64,000 nt of DNA from Buxus sempervirens (lineage: Eukaryota > Streptophyta > Magnoliopsida > Buxales > Buxaceae): positions 35,075,892 through 35,139,891 of the forward strand of contig OX387190.1 of the NCBI GenBank assembly GCA_947561395.2. Direction: 5' to 3'. The translations under genes were made by a program, and so were the position numbers. Shown here in pieces: positions 51,862-62,980 of the stretch. The notes under the pieces were generated by a model that worked only from the letters and a program-made list of their open reading frames with translations, made no database searches and was not told where the DNA came from. How positions within the stretch are numbered: the stretch's first letter is position 1; each line of letters starts with the position of its first letter.

Positions 51862-54727
51862 ATGGCGGATTTAAACGATCCAAATCTGGAAATCGATGAT
51901 GAAGCTCTCCCTTCGTCATCGTCATTTTCCTTTGCAGATTTACCTGAAGACGTTCAACTCTGCATCCTCTCCTTCTTGACTCCCTCTGAGATCTCCTTGT
52001 TTTCCTGCACTTCGAAACGTTTCGCCACCCTCTGCCGAAGCGATAGCAAGCTATGGTTCTCCATGTGCAATAGGATATGGGGTTCAAAAACCCTCATAAA
52101 CAAATGGGGAAGCAGAAAGATTGGATTCAAGCACCTCTACAAAACCCTTCATAGATGGGAGAAGTTGATCGGTTTCTGGCGTCGTAAGGGGCGGAGAAGC
52201 GATTTCGTTTTAACGCCTCCGCTTTTCTTCTTCGAATGGGGACCGTCCTCGATCATCGGTTTTAGGGTTTCGTCATCGAAAACGTGTACTTACCAGGTTA
52301 TTAAGACTCCTTTTCTATGGATGGGTATTTCCCCAGAGGGAGAACCCGAGAATTATCTCGACCCCGATTGCCGGTTCGAGTCCTCGCGCGATTTATCTAT
52401 AGCTTTTGAATCGGGCGTTTTGGACAATGATCTCGTTCCGGTTAGCGTCAGTTTCATAGGCAACAACCATGTTGTCGTTGAGGAAAAGCGGAGATTCACT
52501 TCTTCCCATTATTACAAGGAATTGGGAGAAAGCGCTTCGCGGGTGAAGGAGATGGGAAGGAAAGGAAGAGGGAGATTGAGAGTGGAAAGTTTTGTAAAGA
52601 TTGTTAACTGTGCGCCCACACCATCACGGCCCTTGCAGGGCCTTTGGAAGGTGCTATGTTCTTCCTTTTTCTTGTAAAACATCCACATGCTGTTTTGTTG
52701 CTATTTTCATTCTTTATAAATATGTGTCCCTCTGGTTGTTCATTGTTTTCTGCATTCATTCTTTAGATGATGGATTTTCATTGTTGATTTTGCTGATAAT
52801 GGAAAAGTGGTCTCAAGAATTCTGATTACTGGCCCCAGTTCATTCCTCTTTAGGCTGTCTTTTGCCTCTTTTATTTTCACAGTTGTGAACTGAGAATGAT
52901 TCTTAAGAAACCATGATTTACCAATAATTTTCCAATTTGTTCAACTATCACCTCGTATTACAAGGCTCTTTCTGGAAGCTAACAATAATATTTAAGTTAG
53001 GATCCTTTGTGTGAATTATTTCTCTTTTGTCTACTGTGTTTTTTTGTCATCTTGTCTTCTTTCCTTCTCAGTCAAGAGTCACAATCTGGAGTGCTTATAT
53101 GGTAGCTGACTTTAGACAGTTTGATTTGTTCTGGTGAATCAATTTGAAACATGCAGATAGAGTTTTGTTATTATAATATTTTCTTCTTGAGCACACTGCT
53201 GTTCTGATTTTTATTCATGGGCTTCTGCATTGATACTTTTAGAGAAAGGAATTTTCTTGGCTATAGAATGGGAAAATTAGTATAAAAAAGATATAGTATT
53301 AAATTCCTTTATTTCACACCTATTGATGCTATGAAAATTACCACAATGACTCAACTGATCATTTTCTTGGCTTTGAGAATGGCATCTGATATTTGTTGCA
53401 TATTTATTCATTTTGAACACTCAGCTCGCATGTTTCTTTGGGGTCATAGCTCACCATAAATTAGCTTCAAGGTCCCTCTAGATTTTTGAGTTGATTGGCA
53501 CATTAATGAATGTAACTGCTGGATATTTCAAATCCTTAGTCAGTGGCGGAACCACCTTAGAGCTAGAGGGGGCAATTGCCCCCCCTTAAAATTTTATTTT
53601 TTAATTTAAAATATTTTTTTTCCTATATGTTTTAATTGAAATTTATGTTTTGCCCCCTTTAAAATTTCTGGTTTGCCCCCCTAACTCATTAAAATTTCTA
53701 TATTTCATGAAAAGTGTTAATTGAAATTTTTTTTTTTGCCCCCTCAGATTTGGAGTCCTGGTTCCACCACTATCCTTAGTGTGTTCTCCCTCTTTCTAAT
53801 AATTTATATGATAAATGGCTATTACTTGGTATGATGGTAAAAGCCTTCAGCTACCAGCATGCAATGGGTGTTTAAGTGTGAAACACTAAATATTAGTCTC
53901 TTGCTAGTTGTACATATATTTTTGGTCGTTATGGTCCATTAAGCTGAGTTTGAATGTGGAGAGAATGTGGGAGCCATGTTTGGCATCTCGTCAACAAGAA
54001 ATAAAAAATGGTGGGTTTTTACTCATGTTTTCTCACAAAATGGATGGGTTGCACGCTTTCTTTTATTCTTTTAGTAACAAAATGCTTATAGATGCAATAA
54101 ACGTAACTTTTCTTTGAACTCTCCCACATTCTCTTGACATCCCAACAAGGTCTTAGTATGCTGCAGGGAGCTTGTGGGACAACTGCAGGCAGTCTCTGGG
54201 GAGTTCTTTTCAAGGCTTCTATGATGTTAATTAACTGTAGTCTCTCCTTCTTCCTGCAGGGTATTAGTGAGGATATGAGCTTAGGCTTTTATGTTGTGTC
54301 ATATGATGATAACAGGGGCATCATCACATGCCGTAGGTTTGCAAACACTTATTCACTAGTTTTCTGGACATCAAGTGCTACATTCACGGAGCCTCCATTT
54401 TCTGCTGAGGAAGAGGATTTGTACGAGAGTCGGATACATGTCCAGCCTATTCCTGTGGACAATCAAATTTGCAGGAGCACTCCTTCTCCTTCCATGAATG
54501 AAGTTATTTCACGGATTCTTTACATAAACACAAGCTATGATATTGAACTTCCCGACTTATCTGAATCATCTGACTCTGAGTACCCTTGGCCTTTGGAAGG
54601 CAGGATTTGGCAGCATAGGAATGGTACTTTTGGCTTTGGGTATCTTCGGAACAATTTCATCATCGACATGAAGCATATTGCTTTAGATGGCTGTCTACTT
54701 GATAGTGCAGAATGTTGTCAAAAATAG
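51862..54727 (+). CDS. F-box protein, At3g12350-like, tandem copy 1
   Basis: Two exons, 51862-52650 and 54260-54727; 1257 nt, 418 aa. The F-box (about residues 24-66, DLPEDVQLCILSFLTPSEIS ... FATLCRSDSKLWFSMC) binds SKP1 in SCF ubiquitin ligases; the rest presumably recognises a substrate. Exon 1 ends PLQGLWK and exon 2 begins GISEDMSLGFYVVSYDDN, the same junction as I recall for the Arabidopsis F-box protein At3g12350. The C-terminal part holds VFWTSSATFTEPPFSAEEED and GRIWQHRNGTFGFGYL. Compared with the Arabidopsis protein, a basic segment before FVKIVNC seems shorter. The frame stays open upstream to 51679, but copy 2 aligns only from MADLNDPN, so I start there. The intron has gained a hAT MITE (53541-53772). 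Upstream DNA lacks the G-box/TATA block of copy 2. Confidence 0.9.
53533..53780. mobile_element. hAT-type MITE, 232 bp, in the intron of F-box copy 1
   Basis: The element 53541-53772 starts CAGTGGCGGAACCACC, and its right end reverse-complemented is TAGTGGTGGAACCAGG. It is flanked by the 8-bp duplication TCCTTAGT (53533-53540 and 53773-53780). CAGTGGCGGA termini plus an 8-bp duplication mark hAT elements. The interior is AT-rich with four TTTGCCCCC / GGGGGCAA motifs and no ORF. The matching site in copy 2 (near 57619) is empty. Confidence 0.92.
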
Positions 54728-55669
54728 CTATACCTTGAGCACATAAATGCAGAAATTGTACAAGATACGTGATTATATGCCATTTGATGCACAATTTCTG
54801 TTTACATGATTGATGATGAGCAATTTGATTATCTAGCATGTGATTTGTGTCAAATGCTGCCACTTCATTTTCATTAAAGATCTGCCTTTGATTGCTTTTA
54901 TTTGTTGATCAATCTAAGAAAAAAATGTAAAATTATTTGTTGAGTTGACTGTTGATTAATACCTCATGCAACGGTAGCATGGCTGTGATGTCTGCAAGGA
55001 GGCTCAAAAATCAGTACTGGTTGTACGCATGAATTGGGAAAATTAAGCTATCTAGATGGAAAAGATCAAAAAGACATTCTGTTACTTTATCATAACAGTT
55101 TTGGTACAGGGTGGTTTGAAATAGAGACAAACCACCTTCATTTCTTGAAAGAAATTTGGTTTAATTGATCAAGGCATGAGTCATCTGCAAATAAACACAG
55201 GTCTCACTTTGTCAAGAACAAACAATGTCTATTGCTTTTTCATGTCTGACATTAGCCAGCTGCACCATCAATGTGGTAAGCTCTTTGCATTACTACATCA
55301 GCTATACTTTGGAGATTCTAGACGTGTTCAAACTATAGTTTATTTCGTATATTTCACAAATAATTAATATTAAAAACATTCACCGCATGAGATAAAAGCC
55401 TTCTTGAATTATTATCCAAATCCCCAAACCTTCATTAATTATTTAATTTCTCTACAATGTTTTTCGTTCTACAGAATTTGAAACATGCTGGAGTTGATGA
55501 AATAAAGGGCTGATGCCAAAAAAGCAACATAAAAATGTTATACCAACCTATAGGATGAAACCACAAGTGTATTGTAATCCGTGTGGCCTACTTACGGAAC
55601 TTTAATGACGAATTTTTGTTTATTTTTTGGGTACTTTGATGAGTATTTTACATTAACCATGTCATGCTT

Positions 55670-55677
55670 CCACGTGG
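55670..55677. promoter_or_regulatory. G-box (CCACGTGG) upstream of F-box copy 2
   Basis: Palindromic CCACGTGG, a binding site for bZIP and bHLH factors, 340 bp before the ATG. It lies in a block missing from copy 1. Confidence 0.6.
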
Positions 55678-55735
55678 CTTACAAATTGGTCTGACTGTGA
55701 CACTGTCACCGATCACATATGTCGGTTGAAATATC

Positions 55736-55743
55736 TATTTAAA
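55736..55743 (+). promoter_or_regulatory. Candidate TATA box (TATTTAAA) of F-box copy 2
   Basis: TATTTAAA followed by GGGG, about 274 bp before the ATG; a leader of about 240 nt would be needed. It lies in the same block missing from copy 1. Confidence 0.45.
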
Positions 55744-56016
55744 GGGGCCAATCACAACGCTCCTGCAGACATTGTGGATATTTGTTATAGACGATTTCTA
55801 TCGGTTTCGATGCTCTCATTTCTCTATTAGTCCCCATTGTCCTAGAAAGACTTTCTAAAAGAGGATTTCTTGTTTCTTCAAGAATTGATCAAGGCCTTAT
55901 CGTACTCTGTCAGTTTCATAGCCACTCTTAGAGCTTCTCTATTTCGCACTCACCTGCTTTTTCTTCTCTTTGAATTTTCAAAACCCGAGTGAGAGAAGCA
56001 TTTTGCGAAAAAAAAC

Positions 56017-58618
56017 ATGGCGGATTTAAACGATCCAAATCTGAAAATCGATGATCAAGCTCTCCCTTCGTCATCGTTGTTTTCCTTTGCAGATTTCCCT
56101 GAAGACGTTCAACTCTGCATCCTCTCCTTCTTGACTCCCTCTGAGATATCCTCGTTTTCCTGCACTTCGAAACGTTTCGCCACCCTCTGTCGAAGCGATA
56201 GCAAGGTATGGTTCTCTATGTGCGACAGGAGATGGGGTTCGAAAACCCTCATAAACAAATGGGGAAGCGGAAAGATCGGATTCAAGCACCTCTACAAAAC
56301 CCTCAATAGATGGGAGAATTTGATCGGTTTCTGGCGTCGTAAGGGGCGGAGAAACGATGACGTATTAACGCCTCCGCTTTTCTTCTTCGAATGGGGCTCG
56401 TCCTCGATCATCGGTTTTAGGGTTTCGCCATCGAAAACGTGTACTTACGAGGTTATTAAGACTCCTTTTCTATGGATGGGTATTTCCCCAGAAGGAGAGC
56501 CCGAGAATTATTTCGACCCTGGTTGCCGGTTCGACTCGTCGCACGATTTATGTATAGCCGTCGAATCGGGTGTTTTGGACAATGATTTCGTTCCGGTTAA
56601 CGTCAGTTTCATAGGCAAGAACCATTTTATCGTTCAGGAAAAGCGGAGATTCATTTCTTCCTATTATTACAAGGAATTGGGAGAAAGCGCTTCGCGGGTC
56701 AAGGAGAAGGAAAGGAAAGGAAGGGGGAGATTCGAAGCGGAAGGTTTTGTAAAGATTGTTAACTGTGCGCCCACACCAGCACGGCCCTTGCAGGGCCTTT
56801 GGAAGGTGCTATTGTTCTTCCTTTTTCTTGTAAAACATCTACGTGCTGTTTTGTTGCTATTTCTTTCTTTATAAATATGTTGTCGCTCTGGTTTTTATAC
56901 ATTGTTTTCTGCATTCATTCTTTTGACGATGAACTTTCCTTGTTGATTTTTCTGGTAAGGGAGAAGCGGTCTCAAGGATTCTGATTAATGGCCACATATC
57001 ATTCCTCTTTAGGCTGTCTTTTGCACTTTTGTCTTTTGTTTTCACAGTTGTGAGCTGAGAATGATTCTTGAGAAACCATGATTTACAATGAATTATCTAT
57101 TTTGTTCCACCATTACATCATATAACAAGGCTCTTTCTAGAAGCTAACAATAATATTTAAGTGAGGATCCGTTGTGTGAATTATTTCTCTTTTGTCTACT
57201 GAGTCTTTTTGTCATCCAGTCTTCTTTCCTTCTCAGTCAAGAGTCACAATCTGGAGTGCTTATATGGTAGCTGAATTTAGACAATTTGATTTGTTCTGAT
57301 GAATTAATTTGAAACATGCAGATAGAGTTTTGTTATAATTATTTTTTCTTCTCGAGAACATTGCTGTTCTGAATTAATTCATGGTTTTCTGCATTGATGA
57401 ATTAATACCTCTTGATGCTGTTTAAATTACCACAATGACTCAACTGATCATTTTTTTAGTTTTGAGCATGACATCTGAGTTTTGTTGCTTATTCATTTGA
57501 ACCACTCAGCTCACATGTTATGTTGGGGTCATAGCTTAACATAAATTAGCTCCAAGTGGACCCTCTAGATTTTTGAGTTGATCGGCCCTTAATAAATGTA
57601 ACTGCTGGATATTTCAAGTCTTTAATGTGTTTTCCTCTGTCTCTAATAATTTATATGATAAATGGCTATGGGAAGGGACTATTACTCGGTATGATGGTAA
57701 AAGCCTTCAGCAACCGGCATTCAATGAGGGTTTGAGTGTAAAAACACTAGATATTAGTCTCCTACTAGGTGTACATTTATTTTTGGTCCTTATGGTCCTT
57801 TAGGCTGTGTTTGAATGTCAAGAGAATGTGGGAGCCATGTTTGAGTACAGAAAATAATATTAGAACCCCCCCAAGGAATGCTTTCGCATGTGTTTTGGCA
57901 TCTCCTCAAAAAGAAATAAAATGGTGTGATTTTACTCGTGTTTTCTCATAAAATGGATGGGTTGCACGCTTTCTTTTATTATTTATGTAACCAAATCCTT
58001 ATAGGATGCAATAAATGCGACTTCTCTTTGCACTTTCCCACATTCTCTTGACATCCAAACAAGGTCTTAGTATGCTGCAGGGAGGTTGTGGGACAACTGC
58101 AGGCAGTCTCTGGAGTTCTTGTCAATGCTTCTATGATGCTAACTGTTGTCTCCTTCTTACTCCAGGGTATTAGTGAGGATATGAGCTTAGGCTTTTATCT
58201 TGTGTCATATGATGATAATGGGGGCATCATCACATGCCGTAGGTTTGCAAACACTTATTCGCTAGTTTTCTGGACATCAAGCACTACGTTCACGGAGCCT
58301 CCATTTTCTGCTGAGGAAGAGGATTTGTACGAGAGTCGGATACATCTCCAGCCTATTCCTGTAGACAATCAAATTTGCAGGAGCACCCCTTCCATGAATG
58401 AAGTAATTTCAAGGATTCTTTACATAAACTCAAGCTATGATATTGTACTTCCAGACTTGTCTGGATCATCTGAGAACCCTTGGCATGTGAAGGGCAGAAT
58501 TTGGCAGAATAGGAATGGCACTTTTGGCTTCGGGTTTCTTCGGAACAATTTTATCATTGACATGAAGCATATTGCTTTAGATGGCCGTCTACTTGATACT
58601 GCAGAATCTTGTCACTAA
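56017..58618 (+). CDS. F-box protein, At3g12350-like, tandem copy 2
   Basis: Two exons, 56017-56805 and 58166-58618; 1242 nt, 413 aa. Exon 1 has exactly the same length (789 nt) as in copy 1 and begins MADLNDPNLKIDDQALPSSS; the F-box reads DFPEDVQLCILSFLTPSEIS. Exon 2 begins GISEDMSLGFYLVSYDDN and ends with stop TAA at 58616-58618. It is 15 nt shorter than copy 1 through two in-frame losses, near RSTP(SP)SMNEV and near the SDSEYPW segment. No stop or frameshift, so both copies look functional as SCF substrate adaptors. The intron carries about 60 bp (57842-57900) not found in copy 1 but lacks the hAT MITE. A G-box and TATA candidate lie upstream. Confidence 0.9.
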
Positions 58619-60474
58619 TAGCTATGCCTTGAGCACATATATGTGCAGAAATTGTTCAAGATATGTGATTATATGCCATTTGACGCAAAATTTATGTTTT
58701 GCGGCTTACATTTGTAAATAGATTACCAATTTTTTGTTATCATAAACAGTTTTTCTGTCTTGTAGCATGATTAATGATGAGCAATTTAATTATCTAGCAT
58801 TTGAATTATGTCAAATGCTGCCACTTCATTTTCATTAAAGTTCCGCCTTTGATTGCTTTTATTTGTCGATCAATCTAAAAAAATTGTAAAATTATCTGTT
58901 GTGTTGGTTAATACCTCATGCTACAGTAGCATGGGCTCTAATATCTGCAGGGAGGCTCAAAAATTAGTACTGGTTGTACGCATGAATTGGGAAACTTAAG
59001 CTATTCTAGATGGGAAAGATCAAAAAGACATTCTGCTACTTTATTATAATAGGGTTTTGTTTGTTCTTTTGGGCTCATTATTATCTTTTGCTTCTCATTT
59101 GAAAATGAAAATTTATAATTGGCTGAATCGTCGTACTTCATTTCTATTTAAAGCCTCTGAAAGCTCATGGAACACCAATACGGTTGGTTTTTTTTTTTTT
59201 TTAAAGAGATGACTAGTCCGTATAGAGGTTTATGATTTTTAATATCTTTGATGGGGCCACATGTACTGTTTGGCAAGCCACCTTAGCTTTCCTGAATCAG
59301 TTCCTACAATTGATACTAACACCTGTGGGTGGTTGCTTATATTGTCATGGATTGCAGTTCTGGTGATGGATTATGCCACTCTCATGACTAGTGGCTCACA
59401 GGTTGATGTTTTCTCACTTTGCAGTGGCTTCAAATAATGAATGGCTGCTTGCATATTTGAAAATGGTTGCTTTGGTACAGGGTGGTTTGAAATAGAGAAA
59501 ACCCACCTTCATTTCTTGAAAGAAATTTGTTTTAACTGTTCAAGACATGGGTCATCTGCAAATGAACAGGTCTCACTTTGTCAAGAACAAACAATGGCTG
59601 TTGCTTTTCATGTCTGTCATAGCCAGCTATACCATCAATGTGGTGAGCCCTTTGCATTACTACATCAAGCAAGAAGAGACTTGGGGAATTTTCAACCAGG
59701 TCCTTCTCATATATGTACTTCGTGAATTTTTCCTTTTAGACTAGTTTAGGTCATCTCGACTTCTTCACAAAGCATTATCATTTGGGACCACTCAGATTTA
59801 ATAAATAAGAACCTGATACCAAATGACTATAAAAATGTACGAGCTCATATTGTGCTTGTGCGCAAGTATAGTGACAGTATAAAAATAAGGGGAAATGGGA
59901 TTTTACTGATATTTTTCAAAACAATTCAGATTCAATCGCCCAATTCTAGGCAATTGAGATTTAGTGGTACTTTTTTAAAATAATTAAGAATCAATGTCAA
60001 AGTTTTCCGAAAATACCCTCAAAGACTTTGAAATCTTTTTTACTCATTTTGTGGTGAAGTTTGCAAGTCTTTTGAGGGTATTTTTGGAAAAACAAAATCA
60101 TTACTAGTAAAATGACACTCATTCTCAATTCTTTTAAAAAAGTACCACTAAATCTCAATTACTTAGAATTAGGCGACTAAATCTGAATTATTTTGAAAAA
60201 TATCACTAAAAACCAATTTTCCCCAATAAAAATATAGGAACTCATATTGTATTTGTGCACAAATATATCACCAAACACTCTGAATTCCCATAATCTCATG
60301 GAGAAACCAAGGACAAAAACCAAGGGTCACAAATTTCGTCTGGAAATATCAGAAATTCCATCTCATAATGACAAGCCATTCTGGTACTGGGAAAAAGGAA
60401 ATCTGTGATGGACTGCAACAAGATGGAGCATGGAAACAAAAGAAAACAAAGCCAAAAGCAAGAGAACAAGCAGA
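58619..60474. other. Spacer between F-box copy 2 and WLIM1
   Basis: Holds the end of tandem unit 2, including about 400 bp (59050-59470) with no counterpart after copy 1, then the MITE at 59888-60225. The 94-codon plus ORF at 59441-59725 overlaps the duplicated downstream block; its copy 1 counterpart is broken, so it is probably not coding. Confidence 0.6.
59879..60234. mobile_element. Mutator-like MITE with about 100-bp TIRs and 9-bp target duplication
   Basis: The element 59888-60225 has arms that pair over about 100 bp: left GGGGAAATGGGATTTTACTG and right (reversed) GGGGAAAATTGGTTTTTAGT, both continuing GATATTTTTCAAAA.AATTCA, then GCAATTGAGATTTAGTGG / GTAATTGAGATTTAGTGG. It is flanked by ATAAAAATA at 59879-59887 and 60226-60234, though AT-rich. 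Long TIRs plus a 9-bp duplication suit MULE MITEs. The inner 120 bp also pair loosely (GAGGGTATTTTTGGAAAA against TTTTCCGAAAATACCCTC). No ORF. Confidence 0.8.
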
Positions 60475-62980
60475 TTATGACTCAGCGGTAACTTCTGTGG
60501 CAGTGATTTTCTCAGACATCGGTTCCTTCTCATGGTCGTTTTCAAGCTGGCTGTAGTTGCCTTTCTCTTTGAAGAGTTGGGTGTGGTGGTGCTTGCAGTA
60601 GAGTCTACCCTCATGTGCAATGTAGTTGGATGGGCTGATTGTACAACCTCCATGGGTACACTTGAAACAACTTCTGTGGTATGCACTTCCATCCACCGTT
60701 ACCTTTTACAATAATAGAGTAGCGTTATTTCAAATTTGATGCTGCTAGCAAAACACTGAAATTTTGTTTTATACTAATAATATGGAGATGAAAAATATGT
60801 ATCTGACCCCAAATAGTAAATATAATGTAAAACAGACAATCACTGCAAAGCTATGCATCCATGAATGGCATGTATAAAAGAATTGGTACTTATGTCCATG
60901 AATGGCAATTATATGTCTCCAGCTATGTGTCCATGTATGGCAATTATATGTTAAGAGTTGGTGCTCAAGTCAAAGAGCTTACCTTTTCAATTGGATACAC
61001 AGTCTTCTTACAGCCCACACATTTATCTCTAGTGCCTGCAAACATACTTGAGACTCTGTTTGTTGCAGCTTTCTGTTCAAATCACCCACGTCTAATATTA
61101 GCAGCAGAAAGTTTTAGGAAATCCTATGTGCACTCAATTGATTTTGCAAAATGACTATTATTGAGAAGGTTATTTAGTTTAGTAAGTGGAGTATCTTTCT
61201 GCAGAACCAGAATAGATTTCAATATGCAGGGTTTACGTCTCATTACATAATTACTGCAACCATTAGGCAAGTTAGGGTCTACTTTGATATTGTCGTAAAT
61301 AGCTGCCATACAAATAGGTTTACAACAACAAAATGCCCATCCTATATAGTTGCAGTTTTCATCATGAATCCCATCTTGCCATAACAATCTGCTATGTAGC
61401 ATATTTTCAGTCAGATCATGTATGATTAAATCATTTTTGATCGATACCATTTATGTTCTTGGTCTTTCGTAAGGCTTTGTCTGATGATTGCCTCCCTATG
61501 TCTTCATTTAATGTGACCAAATATTTTAACCTACCACCCTTTGACTCATCTGCCGTTTGAAATATTCTTTAGCACCCTTGAATCTTTTTTTTTTTTAACC
61601 TAGTATCTCCCCAACCTTGAACTATTCTTTACTCAAGAAAAGTACCATGCCTTGATCTTGAGCAGAAAATGTATTCTATAAAACTTTAAGAATGCCTACA
61701 ATTCTTTGTGCAACATTGGTTCTGTATAGATAATTGATTCAAGATGACAGAAATTACCTCCTCATCAATGTGTTTTTCCGCTTTGACAATTTTGGGTGTC
61801 CCTGAAAGATTATTTGAAACTAAAGTAAATTTGATTGTCTGCCAGAAAGGAATATGATGTTGCTGATAAATGGAATGTATCTGAATTTATTATAGGTTGT
61901 TACCTTCGAAACTCTTGTCCAGGCTGCCAGTTCTCTTGAAGATTTGATCGAAATGAGGTCTGCAGTACAGAACCCCCTCAAAGGAGTTATAGTTACCAAG
62001 CTGCAAGTAGGGAGAGAATGTCAGCGGCGTTGTATATCAAATCAGTAATGCTAAAGGTTAGATCTTGGAAGGAAAGCATCTGTTTCTACAGTTCACCCAA
62101 ATAAATTGATAAAAAGCTACAAAGAGAGGTAGACATGTTTTTCATTAGGACTCATCAAGTGGTTGTAGATGTGAAAGCTTCTGGTTGGTTGATGAGATCC
62201 ATCATTTGGTACATTGAAGATAGACCAGATCAAAGAGGATTGATAGATGGAGTCATCCTGAACCCAGAAACAAACTTCAATCATGATGAAATTGTTATTT
62301 GAAGTAGAAAACTTGGCCACAAGCCATCTGATTGAAGAAGCAAAATTGAGGAATTTTGGGTTATAGGATTCTTACGGGATTATTCTAAAACGTAACGATC
62401 TTGATGGTTTAGTCATAAATCAAGTTCCAGATTATAAAAGCACATTTGCGACCTATTTTATGAATAGGCACCTTCCCAATGGAATCTTAACAACATACCA
62501 GACATCAACTTTAATTGGATTCAGTTGAAATTCCAGATTTTCATGCTATTTAGAACAATAAAAACAAGTTCAATTGGTTAAGTCCGAAACTGGATTAAAA
62601 AAGTTTCGAAAACCATTAAAATAACGAGGTGAGAATGAGATCTAAAATCATGTGCATCAAAATCCTTCCAAATCTCTCTGTACCCTCGAGAGAACTTTGA
62701 ATATTCAGGGCGAAAGAAAAAAAAGGGGGAAAGAAATCAATCAATTTCCAGAAACACGATGTAAAAAAACAGATCCTTGGATCCTAAAATAAAGGTACCG
62801 ACGACTTTTAACAAAAGCAAGCAAAGTGAGAGCATATTGACATACCTTGAGGGTTCCTTTGCAGTGATGACACCGGAAGCAGGCTTTATGATATACCCGG
62901 TTATCGGCGGTGAGCTTATCTACCAGATAAACCGTCTTGTCACAGGCCATGCATTTCTGGGTTGTTCCTGCAAACGCCAT
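60475..62980 (-). CDS. WLIM1: LIM domain protein WLIM1 (two LIM domains), 5 exons
   Basis: Plant CRP-like protein that binds and bundles actin filaments and can also enter the nucleus. Exons: 62980-62846, 62000-61904, 61801-61758, 61072-60983, 60702-60475; 594 nt, 197 aa. LIM1 (residues 10-61): zinc ligands C10, C13, H31, C34, C37, C40, C58 and H61, within KCMACDKTVYLVDKLTADNR and RVYHKACFRCHHCKGTLK. The linker has TGSLDKSFEGTPKIVK. LIM2 (110-161): C110, C113, H131, C134, C137, C142, C158 and H161, within KCVGCKKTVYPIEK and YHRSCFKCTHGGCTISPSNY. The C-terminus (KGNYSQLENDHEKEPMSEK, then a short tail) matches WLIM1-type rather than PLIM-type proteins. All splice sites are GT..AG and in phase; complete and intact. 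Confidence 0.95.

Larger units (their letters stand above)
54728..56016. other. Region between F-box copies, including promoter of copy 2
   Basis: Contains the copy 1 3' flank, the duplication join (about 55305-55311) and the copy 2 upstream region. The last includes about 95 bp (near 55505-55600) and about 125 bp (near 55651-55790) that are absent from the same place in copy 1. No other gene; short ORFs are chance. Confidence 0.65.
51413..59667 (+). repeat. Tandem segmental duplication of an F-box gene (two units of about 3.9 and 4.35 kb)
   Basis: Unit 1 runs from about 51413 (GGAGAACCTACGCGTGTTCAA) to about 55310; unit 2 from about 55311 (GGAGATTCTAGACGTGTTCAA) to about 59667. Both contain, in order, the same upstream DNA, exon 1, the 1.3-1.6-kb intron, exon 2, and a downstream block (TGGTACAGGGTGGTTTGAAA ... 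TTGCATTACTACATCA). The join at 55305-55311 is directly visible. Confidence 0.9.

Noticed and set aside
59441..59725. 94-codon ORF after F-box copy 2
   Set aside because: The corresponding DNA after copy 1 is broken by stops and indels; no domain seen.
61124..61450. 108-codon minus ORF in a WLIM1 intron
   Set aside because: Lies wholly inside the intron between WLIM1 exons 3 and 4; no family features.
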